From Ellagibacter isourolithinifaciens (GTDB lineage: Bacteria; Actinomycetota; Coriobacteriia; Coriobacteriales; Eggerthellaceae), in NCBI RefSeq assembly GCF_008831035.1, contig NZ_WAJR01000023.1, positions 1-37,492 of the forward strand: a stretch of 37,492 nucleotides of DNA, in the 5' to 3' direction. This document shows, piece after piece, positions 14,411-22,842 of the stretch; within the stretch, counting starts at the first letter, position 1; each line of letters begins with the position of its first letter. The position numbers were made by a program, and so were the translations under genes. The notes under the pieces were generated by a model. That model was not told the origin of the DNA. It worked only from the letters and a program-made list of their open reading frames with translations, and did no database searches.

Positions 14411-16900
14411 CTACGACTCTTTCGGCCCTTTCGCGCCCTTCGACAGCGCCTCGCGAAGTTTGCGAGGCAGGGTGAGCAGCGTCGACCCCACGCGGTAGGA
14501 ATACGAATGCGCGTACTCCTCCACCTCGCCGCGCGCCGCGTCTCGCTCGCGTTCCATCTCGGTGCAGCGGGCGCGTGCCTCCTCGACGCTTCTCCGCTCC
14601 TGCGCGATCTGCGCCCGAAGGCGATCCTTCTCGGCGATATCGTTCGCCACGCGATTCAAGAAAAGCTCCTCGGGAATCTCCCCGCGCTTCGCGGGCGCGA
14701 TCGAGGCGATGGAATCAAGCAGAATGCCCTCCGACTCGCCGCTCTTCTTACGCAGCTCGGACACGCGGTTCGTCAGCGCGAACGCGCGCTGGGCGTCGAA
14801 GGCGAGGACGGATTCCAGAGCCGCGATGATGTCCGCAGTATCCGCGTTCATGGAAAGCAGCGTGTCCGCCTGCCCCAAGTCCTCGTAAAGCGACACCACC
14901 TTGGGAAGATATCCCAGACCAACGCACGGTTTGCAGAACGATCCAAGCAGAAGGGACGCGTGGTAGCGCATCGAGAGACCGGCCGAGCAGCGCGAGAGGA
15001 AGTCCGCCACCGGCTCTATGCGCTCCCCCGCATCGAAGATGCGGAGCGCCGCCTGAGCGGGAAGAAGTGCCCCGATGCGCTCGGCAAGCGCGCGGTCGCT
15101 CGAGTCAAGGATGCATGCTGCGAAGACCACGTCGCGATGGGCCGCCTGAACCCTCGCAATCGCGGCGGCCACCCGTTCGGCGAAATCGTCGGGCGCGTTC
15201 TCGTACTCGCGCAGCGAAACCGCCACAACCCTGCGCGACGCGGGGTCAATTCCTTCGGATGCGAACCATTCGTCGACGAACGAAGTGTCGGAAGCACTTC
15301 CTAAAAACGCGCAATTGGCAAGCGATATCACCTGCTCGTTGCGCACCCGGCACGAGCGGATGAGCTCGGCGGTCGCCTCATCGCGTGTGAGGAACAGCGC
15401 ACCAAGACGTCCCATGAGGCGCACAAGCGAGCGGCCGTCCGCCACGTCGAGCGGTCCCGCGCCGATGCCGTAGAGCACCGGGCGCGCATCGTTCATGTAG
15501 GCAAGCTCCACGTAAGCGGCGATACCAGCGATGTCGGTGTGCGGCATCGACGAGGCAAGCTCCGCCTTTCCGATTGACCAGCGGATTCCCTGGTCGAAAA
15601 GGAGACCTGCGATCACGAGGGCCGCCGAAGATGCAGCGAGCACCCGGTCGAGGACGCGCTTGTCCTGAAGCGTGATGGAGTAGATGCCGCGCTCGCGCAG
15701 GGTATGCAGCGGGTTTTCCCCAACAGCAACGATGGAGCAACCGCAGATCAGCTCCCGCAGGCGCCTGTCGACCGTTGCCAGGATGTACTCGTCGCCGAAG
15801 TTGCCCATGCCCACGTAGCCGAGGACCGAGACAATCGTGCGCGGCGCGGGAAGACCGGCCATAAGCCCCCGCTCGGAAAGCTGCTCGCGCACGCTCTCGA
15901 GGGCGGCAAGCAGTGACCCGTCAAGGAAGGGACCCTGCGAATCGACGGGAAGGCGACGGCTCTCAAACGCAGCATCGCTCGATCGCTGATCCGCAACCGC
16001 TGCAATGAGCGCCTCGTGCGCCTCGGTAATATCCTTCTCGCAAATGTCCATCCGCTCCGCGCGCCATGGGGAAAGGCCCTCGCCCACGCACGCAAGCTTC
16101 GCCCCATCGGCGCGGACAAGAACAAGCGCCTCGTCCGTTAAGAGCGCATCTGCCGGGGCATTTCCGCCTCCGCCTTGCAAATCGTTTGGGACCTTCTCGT
16201 CAGCGTCCTGCACACCCTTGTCCAGGTCCCCGAACACCACGCACGCCGCGCTCGAACGGGCGGAGTAGGCGATGTGGGTAAACGTCGGGTCGGACGCGAA
16301 GCGCTCGGGCCAGCCGGCGCCGAAGCAGCGGACGGCGCCGCCAAAGCGCCCGTCTGCGACCAGCTCATCGAAGAAGGCGACGCGGGCGGGCGTCGCGTCC
16401 TGCAAGCACATAATGCCAGGTCCGAAGGCAACCAAATTTGCAATCGGCGTCGAGGCGTAGGCGGCATCGACAGCGGGAGCGCACGCCCCCACGACGCCGT
16501 CGAACCCGTCGACTTCCTCCAATCGCAGCGAGCGCCCGGAAATCGTTATCGCAAAGTCGAAAGGCGCTCCACTCGACTTCGCTACGCTCGCCTCGGCCTC
16601 GGATCGCGCAGCGACAAGCATGCCCACGGCGACGCCACGCGAAGCGGCAGCGTCAAGCCCGCACGCGCCTATGCCCTCGGCAAGCATCAGGCAATCGGGA
16701 CGCTGCACCTCGAAGAAGCGGGACAGCGCCGTAGCATCGAAGGTGCCGGCCTCGTCGAAAAGCTCGGGCCACATTTTCGGCATGAAGAGGAACACCGTGT
16801 GCCCCTGCTTTTCAAACGCCCTCTTCGCGCAAAACGCAGGGGTTGCGACGCCCGCTCCCATACGGGCAATGAGCACGATTTTGCAGTAGGTTTTTTCCAT
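14411..16900 (-). CDS. Two-domain protein: unassigned N-terminal domain plus CsaB-type polysaccharide pyruvyltransferase
   Basis: This 829-residue protein has an N-terminal part (about 1-330) opening with 'YCKIVLIARMGAGVATPAF' and 'FEKQGHTVFLF'. It looks like a GT-B or CgeB-like Rossmann domain, but I cannot assign it. From about residue 340 it follows the polysaccharide pyruvyltransferase pattern: 'GYVGMGNFGDEYILATV', 'LTRDEATAEL', then 'SMRYHASLLLGSFCKPCVGLGYLPK'. CsaB-type members add ketal pyruvate to secondary wall polymers, the ligand for SLH domains. The end is a coiled coil with the tail 'HSYSYRVGSTLLTLPRKL'. ATG 16900 was chosen because the fold begins within five residues and GGAAGG lies about 10 nt upstream; the frame is open to 16975. 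The SLH-lysozyme gene is next upstream on the same strand. Confidence 0.85.
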   Translation of the reverse strand: MEKTYCKIVLIARMGAGVATPAFCAKRAFEKQGHTVFLFMPKMWPELFDEAGTFDATALSRFFEVQRPDCLMLAEGIGACGLDAAASRGVAVGMLVAARSEAEASVAKSSGAPFDFAITISGRSLRLEEVDGFDGVVGACAPAVDAAYASTPIANLVAFGPGIMCLQDATPARVAFFDELVADGRFGGAVRCFGAGWPERFASDPTFTHIAYSARSSAACVVFGDLDKGVQDADEKVPNDLQGGGGNAPADALLTDEALVLVRADGAKLACVGEGLSPWRAERMDICEKDITEAHEALIAAVADQRSSDAAFESRRLPVDSQGPFLDGSLLAALESVREQLSERGLMAGLPAPRTIVSVLGYVGMGNFGDEYILATVDRRLRELICGCSIVAVGENPLHTLRERGIYSITLQDKRVLDRVLAASSAALVIAGLLFDQGIRWSIGKAELASSMPHTDIAGIAAYVELAYMNDARPVLYGIGAGPLDVADGRSLVRLMGRLGALFLTRDEATAELIRSCRVRNEQVISLANCAFLGSASDTSFVDEWFASEGIDPASRRVVAVSLREYENAPDDFAERVAAAIARVQAAHRDVVFAACILDSSDRALAERIGALLPAQAALRIFDAGERIEPVADFLSRCSAGLSMRYHASLLLGSFCKPCVGLGYLPKVVSLYEDLGQADTLLSMNADTADIIAALESVLAFDAQRAFALTNRVSELRKKSGESEGILLDSIASIAPAKRGEIPEELFLNRVANDIAEKDRLRAQIAQERRSVEEARARCTEMERERDAARGEVEEYAHSYSYRVGSTLLTLPRKLREALSKGAKGPKES

Positions 16901-17036
16901 ATCCGAAGCACCTTCCTTCGGGAAAGGTGCCGCACAATGCGACGCCTCCCATGCGTGATCACCATATCGAAACAACGACCGGCAGGGACGTGCGCCTCAA
17001 GCACCGCGCGGCCTGCCGAAACGAAAGACATTCGGG

Positions 17037-18500
17037 CTAGAAGCTCGAATAGCGCTTCACCATCTCGGCCATCGAGGCGCGCCACGCGGTGCCGCCAGGT
17101 TCAAGGTCGGTGCCGTTCACGCCGGCGATGAGACCCGTGTCCACTGCCCACCCCATTGCCTCGCGCGCATAGTCGCTCACCTCGTCCGCGCCGTTCTTCG
17201 AGTTCATGGCCGAGCAATCGCTCGACGTATCGCGCCCGTCGACCACGCTCGCATAGCGGGCGAACAGCGTTGCCAGCTGCTCCCGCGTCACCGGGTCGTT
17301 CGGGCCGAAGGAATCGGTGCCGCTGTAGCCCGTCGAGACGCCAATCTCCTTCGCCCAGCAAAGCGCGTTGTAGTAGTACTCGTTCGGGTCCGCATCGCTG
17401 AAGGGCTGCGAGACGCTCGAAGCGGGGCTGCCCGCCAGACGCCACAGGATGGTCGCCACCTGGGCTCGCGTGATCGTATCGTAGGGCCCGAAATGGTTCG
17501 TACCCGAATAATTCCCCATGATTTCGCGGATAACCACATAGTCGAAGGCGCCGCTTTCGACGAACCAATCGCCAGCAGCCACGTCGCTGGAGTAGCCCGC
17601 ACGGTACATGAGGTTCACGTCGACGCGTCCGCCCTCGTCATCGGCGGGATAGTCGATGCCTTTCACGCGGCCGCCGCTCGAGAGCTGCCACATGCCGTAC
17701 TCACCGCCGTACTGGCACTGCGAGACGCCGTATTCCGCGACCCAGCGAACCCAGTTGTCGAACACGGGATCGGTCAGGTAGTTCGTGAACCAGTTTCGAT
17801 TCGCGTAGATTCCCACATCGTAGCCTGCAGCCTCGATTTTCTCGCAGAACGCGCTCGCGATCTTCGCCAGCTCAGTCGGGTCGCCGCCCGTGGCATTGAG
17901 CTGCGACTTGTCTTCCATATCGAAGTACACCGGATAGCTTAGGTCGTGCCCCTTGATCAGGCGAAGGACGTGGTCAGCCTCACTTCTTGCCATATCGGCG
18001 TTCTTGGCATAAGAGTAAATGTAGACGCCGTACGGAATGCCCAGCCGCTCGCACTCGGAGACGTTGCGCAGCCAGTACTTATCGTCCTGGTTGGTAAGGT
18101 CGTTGCCGTAGCCCACACGGATGATGGCGAACTTTACGCCGTCGTTCTTCACGGCCTCCCAATCGATTGTGCGGTTGTGCTCGCTCACGTCGATGCCCTT
18201 GGAAATGGCGCCGGGGATGAGGCGCTGCGAGCCGGTCTGGCGATTCACTGTGGCATAGCCGTTGGGAGTGAGCGTCGCGTCGAACTCGGTGTAGCTTTCG
18301 CTCGAGAGAAGCGAGATACCGCCCAAGCCGGGCACCGTCAAAAGCTGCCCGTCCGCGAAACGCCAGCTGTTGGCGTCATCTGCCTGCGCGTCAGCTTCCG
18401 CAGCAAGCGCGCAACCAGGCGCAACGATGCACAGTGCGCAAACTGCCGCAAGGATAAGGGCGCTCAAGGCGCAGATACTCCAATGTCGCAAGATAGCCAT
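17037..18500 (-). CDS. Secreted GH25 lysozyme with three SLH domains
   Basis: This 487-residue exported muramidase has a signal peptide ending near 'CALA-AEA' (about residue 34). The GH25 catalytic domain covers about residues 98-305, with 'GIDVSEHN' (Asp104) and 'YFDMEDKSQ' (Asp194, Glu196), the acidic residues of family 25. Three SLH repeats cover about 310-487: the first two keep the pyruvate-ketal-binding style motif ('ITRAQ' at 343-347, 'VTREQ' at 404-408), while the third reads 'AWRAS' and is degenerate. GH25 enzymes cleave the peptidoglycan glycan strand. SLH domains would hold this one on a pyruvylated wall polymer, fitting the pyruvyltransferase gene downstream. The ATG at 18500 was chosen because the signal peptide starts there and GGAG lies 7 nt upstream; the longer frame to 18842 is GC-rich non-coding sequence. 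Confidence 0.92.
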   Translation of the reverse strand: MAILRHWSICALSALILAAVCALCIVAPGCALAAEADAQADDANSWRFADGQLLTVPGLGGISLLSSESYTEFDATLTPNGYATVNRQTGSQRLIPGAISKGIDVSEHNRTIDWEAVKNDGVKFAIIRVGYGNDLTNQDDKYWLRNVSECERLGIPYGVYIYSYAKNADMARSEADHVLRLIKGHDLSYPVYFDMEDKSQLNATGGDPTELAKIASAFCEKIEAAGYDVGIYANRNWFTNYLTDPVFDNWVRWVAEYGVSQCQYGGEYGMWQLSSGGRVKGIDYPADDEGGRVDVNLMYRAGYSSDVAAGDWFVESGAFDYVVIREIMGNYSGTNHFGPYDTITRAQVATILWRLAGSPASSVSQPFSDADPNEYYYNALCWAKEIGVSTGYSGTDSFGPNDPVTREQLATLFARYASVVDGRDTSSDCSAMNSKNGADEVSDYAREAMGWAVDTGLIAGVNGTDLEPGGTAWRASMAEMVKRYSSF

Positions 18501-18865
18501 GTTTATACTCCGAATCTTGTGCGTATCGTAAGGGAAGGCAGCATCCCGCTCACCTTCTCCTTGAGTATACGCGAGCGCGCGCACCGCGGACACATCGCAC
18601 ACGGCATCGGCACAACGGAGGGTCCCCACACCCTGCGCCCGCACGACCCCTCGCAACGCGCATGCGCGCCGTCCACGCCCCCGCGCGACGCGCCGCCCAC
18701 GCCCCGCGCGCACCGCCGCTCGCGAGCAGTCGCGCAACCGCTCGCGCGGGCAATCTGGGCTTTTCATGCGCATGCAGAAGACCCCGTCCAAAGCGCTATA
18801 AAATGATGAGTTGCGCCAAGGGCCGGCCCTCGGCGCGCGCAATGCACCCGACCGTTGAGGACCCT
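18501..18865. other. Divergent intergenic region, extremely GC-rich centre
   Basis: This 365-bp gap separates the SLH-lysozyme (minus) from the ABC permease (plus) and must hold promoters for both. A TATAAA at 18797-18802 could be the plus-strand -10, without a recognisable -35. The centre (about 18565-18755) is almost entirely G and C with many CGCG steps. Frames stay open across it on both strands only because stop codons are rare at this composition. I see no tRNA, terminator or convincing small gene. Confidence 0.5.
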
Positions 18866-19657
18866 ATGGCTCAAACCGCATCGACCAAGGCCACGCTCAA
18901 GCGGAATTGGTTCACCATCACATCGCTTGTGTCGAAGGACTTCAAGCTCAAGTACCGCCGAAGCGTCCTGGGCGTTCTCTGGTCGGTCCTAAACCCCCTG
19001 CTCATGATGTGCGTGCTCGCCGCCGTGTTCACGAACGTGCTCAAGTTCGGCGACGACGTGCAGAACTTCCCCATGTACCTCATCCTGGGCAACGTGCTCT
19101 TCTCGCTCATGGCCGACTCGACGTCGTCTGCCATGGGCTCCATCCTCGAATCGGCGCCGCTCATCAAGAAGGTGCGCGTGTCAAAGATGATCTTCCCACT
19201 GGAGAAGGTGCTCTTCACGCTTGTGAACTTCGCCATCTCGCTCATCGCGGTCGTCATCGTCATGCTCTTCTTCCGCATCCCGCCGACGGTAAACCTGCTC
19301 GCGATGCCCATCCTGCTCGTGTTCATGCTGCTCTTCTGCGCGGGGCTCGGCATGCTGCTCTCCTCGCTCGCCGTGTTCTTCCGCGACGTGTGCCACCTGT
19401 GGGGCGTCGTCATCACCGCGTGGACCTACGCCACGCCGTTGTTCTACCCGGTGGGCCTTCTGCCCGACTGGATGCAGGCGGCCGAGGCGTTCAACCCGAT
19501 GTACCACTATGTGTGCTATTTCCGCGACATCGCGATGTACAACACGGTGCCCGGCCTCACCGAGAACCTCATCTGCCTCGGTATGGCCGCGATCACCTTC
19601 GCCATCGGCTTCGCCGTGTTCAAGGCGACCGAGAAGAAGTTCATCCTCTACGTTTAG
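18866..19657 (+). CDS. ABC-2 type polysaccharide export permease (Wzm/TagG-like)
   Basis: This 263-residue membrane subunit of an ABC exporter moves lipid-linked polysaccharide or teichoic-acid-like polymer across the cytoplasmic membrane. The N-terminus 'KDFKLKYRRSVLGVLWSVLNPL' is the hallmark of the Wzm/TagG/RgpC permease family. About six membrane segments follow, with the conserved 'YATPLFYP' and 'FNPMYHYVCYFRD' patterns near the end. Length is normal for the family. Start ATG 18866 has TTGAGG 5 nt upstream. It is followed after 9 bp by its ATPase partner and then by a GT2 gene, forming a three-gene operon closed by a strong terminator. The cargo is probably the glycan made by the surrounding glycosyltransferases. 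Confidence 0.93.
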   Translation: MAQTASTKATLKRNWFTITSLVSKDFKLKYRRSVLGVLWSVLNPLLMMCVLAAVFTNVLKFGDDVQNFPMYLILGNVLFSLMADSTSSAMGSILESAPLIKKVRVSKMIFPLEKVLFTLVNFAISLIAVVIVMLFFRIPPTVNLLAMPILLVFMLLFCAGLGMLLSSLAVFFRDVCHLWGVVITAWTYATPLFYPVGLLPDWMQAAEAFNPMYHYVCYFRDIAMYNTVPGLTENLICLGMAAITFAIGFAVFKATEKKFILYV

Positions 19658-19666
19658 GCGGAACCT

Positions 19667-21634
19667 ATGCCCGAGAACATCAACACCACCCCACTCGGCG
19701 ACATCGAGCGCGAGCTCGCCGCCGCAGTCGACGACCGGCCTGTCATGGTCGACGTGGACCACGTGTCCATGGTCTTCAACATGGCATCTCAGCAGCTCAA
19801 CAGCTTGAAGGAATACGCCATCGCCCTCGCGAAGCGCGAGCTTATGTTCAAGGAGTTCCGCGCACTCGATGGCGTGTCGTTCACCGTCCGCAAGGGCGAC
19901 GTGTTCGGTATCCTGGGCACGAACGGCTCGGGCAAGTCCACCATGCTCAAGATCATCGCAGGCGTGCTCGAACCCACCGAAGGCACCTGCTCGATCAACG
20001 GCAGCATCGCACCTTTGATCGAGCTCGGCGCCGGCTTCGACATGGAGCTCACCGCGCGCGAGAACATCTTCCTGAACGGCGCGCTTCTGGGCTATTCGAA
20101 GAAATTCATCCAGCAGCATTTCGACGAGATCGTCGACTTCGCGGAGGTCGAGAAGTTCCTCGACATGCCGATGAAGAACTACTCGTCGGGCATGGTCGCG
20201 CGCATCGCGTTCGCCATCGCCACGGTCATCGTGCCCGAGATTCTCATCGTCGACGAGGTTCTCTCGGTCGGTGACTTCATGTTCCAGCAGAAATGCGAGC
20301 GCCGCATCACGCAGCTCATCAAGGAACACGACGTCACCGTGCTCATCGTGTCGCACAACAACGACCAAATCGAGCGTTTGTGCAACAAGGCCATCTGGAT
20401 TGAGAAGGGCCACACGCGCATGATGGGCTCGGCGGCCGACGTATGCCGCGCCTACCGCGTGCTCGGCGGGCATGTGGGCTCGGCCGAGTCGGAGGCCGCC
20501 GTGTTCAGCATGCTGAACTCCCCCACCCGCGTGCCCGATGAGCTCGTGAGCTCCGTCGCCGGCGAGAGCCGCTACGGCACCGCTGTGAAGATCGCGGAGA
20601 AGTGCAGGTTCGCGCAAGGCGGCAGCCTCATCCTTGCCTCGGGAGATTTCAGCCTGCCGTGCATGTCCGCTCAGGGGCTCTCCGGCATGCTCGACGCGCC
20701 CGTGCTGCTCTCCAAGCACGAGTCGCTGCCCGACGTGGTCGCGCAGGAAATCGCAAGCCTCGCGCCGCACCGCATCGTCGTTTTGGGCGGCGAGGACGTA
20801 CTCTCTTCCGAAGTGGCCGAGCAAGCGAAAGACGCCGCGCGCGACGGCTGCGCAATCGAGCGCATCGACTGCAACGAGTCAGTTGAGCTTGCGCGCCTCA
20901 TCTTCGACTTCGGAAAGCGCGCGGCCGAGGAAGACGGCGTGTCCGGCTGGAGCAAACTCGCCATCATCGCGCACCACGACTGCCTGGGCGATTTGATCAC
21001 ACTTTCGCCCTTGCTGTTCAACCAACATATCCCCGTGTTCTACATTCGCGAGCTCGGCGTGATCGACGACGCCACGGCAGCGTCGATCCAGGGCGGCGAC
21101 TTCACCGACCTGCTCGTGCTGGGCGTCGACAAGCACATCCCCGACACCTTCCTCGCCGCCTGCGCCGCACACGGCGTGAAAAGCGAGCGGCTCATTGGCA
21201 AGAACCCCTACGACGCCAACGAGAAGATTAACGACCTTATCACTTCGGGCCAGGTCGAGGGCGCGCGACTCACAATCGACAACCTCATCGTGAGCTCGGT
21301 GTGGAACCCTGCCGACGCGTTCGCCGCCGGCGCTTGGGCCGCCAAGACCGATTCCGCCTTCCTTCTGGAAGACCCGCAGAACCTCGACAGCGTTGCACAC
21401 GCCATAAGCTACATCAAGAAGAAGGGCGGCAGCGTGAAGCACCTCACCTTCTTGGGCGATTCTTCACAGTTCGGACGCCTTGACAAGGAGATGCTTGGGA
21501 AGGCTGTGCAGGAAGCGCTCGTGGACGCAGGGCTTGCAGATACGGGCGCCGAGGACGCGCAGCCCGCCGAGACTGAGAGCACGGACTTCACGTCCACCGA
21601 CGCTGCGTCCGCGAATACGCAGGAAAACGAATAG
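19667..21634 (+). CDS. ABC transporter ATPase (Wzt/TagH-like) fused to three CWB2-like repeats
   Basis: This 655-residue ATPase partners the adjacent permease. The nucleotide-binding domain (about 25-270) has Walker A 'GTNGSGKST' (84-92), signature 'YSSGM' (172-176) as in polysaccharide exporters, Walker B 'ILIVDE' (192-197) and switch His230. After a short linker come three repeats matching cell-wall-binding repeat 2: about 298-400 ('AGESRYGTAVKIA', 'LILASGD', 'IVVLGGEDVLS'), 401-510 and 511-622 ('VSSVWNPADAFAAG', 'LTFLGDSS'). An acidic Thr/Ser-rich tail ends the protein. CWB2 modules normally occur in triplets on secreted proteins and bind anionic wall polymers. Here there is no signal peptide and the module sits where Wzt carries its export-specificity domain. 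A similar substrate-recognition role is inference. Confidence 0.9.
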   Translation: MPENINTTPLGDIERELAAAVDDRPVMVDVDHVSMVFNMASQQLNSLKEYAIALAKRELMFKEFRALDGVSFTVRKGDVFGILGTNGSGKSTMLKIIAGVLEPTEGTCSINGSIAPLIELGAGFDMELTARENIFLNGALLGYSKKFIQQHFDEIVDFAEVEKFLDMPMKNYSSGMVARIAFAIATVIVPEILIVDEVLSVGDFMFQQKCERRITQLIKEHDVTVLIVSHNNDQIERLCNKAIWIEKGHTRMMGSAADVCRAYRVLGGHVGSAESEAAVFSMLNSPTRVPDELVSSVAGESRYGTAVKIAEKCRFAQGGSLILASGDFSLPCMSAQGLSGMLDAPVLLSKHESLPDVVAQEIASLAPHRIVVLGGEDVLSSEVAEQAKDAARDGCAIERIDCNESVELARLIFDFGKRAAEEDGVSGWSKLAIIAHHDCLGDLITLSPLLFNQHIPVFYIRELGVIDDATAASIQGGDFTDLLVLGVDKHIPDTFLAACAAHGVKSERLIGKNPYDANEKINDLITSGQVEGARLTIDNLIVSSVWNPADAFAAGAWAAKTDSAFLLEDPQNLDSVAHAISYIKKKGGSVKHLTFLGDSSQFGRLDKEMLGKAVQEALVDAGLADTGAEDAQPAETESTDFTSTDAASANTQENE

Positions 21635-21641
21635 GAGCATC

Positions 21642-22757
21642 ATGTCATCTTCGCAGTTCGCACCGCTGGTTTCCGTCATCGTCCCCATTTATAACGCAGA
21701 GCCCTACCTCGACCAGGCGCTCGAGAGCGTCGAGGGACAAACGTACAAGAACCTCGAAATCATCTGCCTGAATGACGGCTCGACCGACGATTCACTCGCC
21801 ATTATGCGCGCCCACGCCGCGCGCGACGAGCGTATCGTGGTGATCGACAAGCACAACCAAGGCTACGGCGCCACCTGCAACCGCGGGCTCGACGAGTCGC
21901 ACGGCGAGTGGATTTCCATCCTCGAACCCGACGACTGGATCGAAAGCGGCATGTATTCCGACCTGCTCGCGCTCGCGCGCATGTACCCCGAGCCAATCGA
22001 CATCGTGAAGTCGGGTTATTGGCGCATCTGGTTGCCCGACACGCCCAAGCAGCGCAAGATGAACTGCAGCTATCACGGGCGCATCAACCCGCCCGTCCAG
22101 CCGTTCGCCATTAAGGACGCGGCGCATCTGCTGTGCCATCACCCGTCCATCTGGTCGGCGATCTATCGCAAGCAGTATCTGCTTGACAAGGGCATTCGCT
22201 TCCGCGAGATTCCCGGCGCGGGCTGGGCAGACAACCCGTTCCTCATCGAGACGCTCTGCCAGACCGACCGCATCCTCTACACCGACAAGGAGTACTACTG
22301 CTATCGCGAGGAGACGCCGGAAAAGTCCGAAGCGTTCGCGAAGCGCAGCACGCTTCTGCCGCTCGAGCGCTGGAACGACATGATGGATATCCTCGAGAAA
22401 CTCGGCGTAACCGACGAGCGCATCCTGCGCGCGCACAACAGCCGCGGCTTCACGTACCTTTCGGGTATCTTGGAAGTTGTCGGGCTCGACGGCGAGGGCG
22501 TGCGCGAGGCAGCGACCCACATGTTCGAGCGTATGGATGCCGACCTGGTGTTTTCCGACCGCGAGATATCCCCTGGCTGCAAGCGCCTGTTCGCCGACCT
22601 TCGCGGCCTGGAATGCCCGCACATCGACAAGCTCGCCTATGTGCGCGGGCTTATGGGGCAGGGATTTTACAACCTGAAGAACACCGGAGTCGTGAACACA
22701 TTCTTCGCAACCACCAACTACTTCAAGAAGCACCGCGCCCGCGAGGCCAACGAGTAG
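21642..22757 (+). CDS. Glycosyltransferase family 2 (GT-A)
   Basis: This 371-residue GT2 enzyme has 'VSVIVPIYNAEPYLDQALESV', 'CLNDGSTDDS' and a DXD-type 'EPDD' site, then 'HPSIWSAIYRKQYLL' and 'GAGWADNPFL' in the acceptor half. It resembles the GT2 gene at 7991-8980 in motifs and layout, suggesting paralogues acting on related acceptors. ATG 21642 has AGGAG 5 nt upstream, overlapping the stop of the ABC ATPase gene, so translation is probably coupled. It is last in the export operon and is followed by the strong terminator at 22807. Donor and linkage are unknown. Confidence 0.9.
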   Translation: MSSSQFAPLVSVIVPIYNAEPYLDQALESVEGQTYKNLEIICLNDGSTDDSLAIMRAHAARDERIVVIDKHNQGYGATCNRGLDESHGEWISILEPDDWIESGMYSDLLALARMYPEPIDIVKSGYWRIWLPDTPKQRKMNCSYHGRINPPVQPFAIKDAAHLLCHHPSIWSAIYRKQYLLDKGIRFREIPGAGWADNPFLIETLCQTDRILYTDKEYYCYREETPEKSEAFAKRSTLLPLERWNDMMDILEKLGVTDERILRAHNSRGFTYLSGILEVVGLDGEGVREAATHMFERMDADLVFSDREISPGCKRLFADLRGLECPHIDKLAYVRGLMGQGFYNLKNTGVVNTFFATTNYFKKHRAREANE

Positions 22758-22806
22758 GCGGTAAGTTCCGTCGCGAGGTAACACGACGAGAAGCCGCTAA
22801 GCGAGC

Positions 22807-22842
22807 AATGCCCGCAACCTCCCCTGGTTGCGGGCATTTTTT
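22807..22842 (+). terminator. Strong intrinsic terminator of the ABC export operon
   Basis: A perfect 13-bp stem (AATGCCCGCAACC 22807-22819, complement 22826-22838) with a 6-nt loop is followed by a run of Ts. It lies 49 bp beyond the GT2 stop, and its T-run overlaps the stop codon of the convergent dehydratase gene. Confidence 0.92.

Noticed and set aside
18501-18842. N-terminal extension of the GH25-SLH gene to an upstream start at 18842
   Set aside because: The added 114 residues are Arg/Ala-rich and precede a clear signal peptide with its own ribosome-binding site.
19181-20824. A 547-codon minus-strand open frame opposite the ABC permease and ATPase
   Set aside because: His/Glu/Asp-rich antisense sequence with no motifs, while the plus strand has complete ABC motifs.
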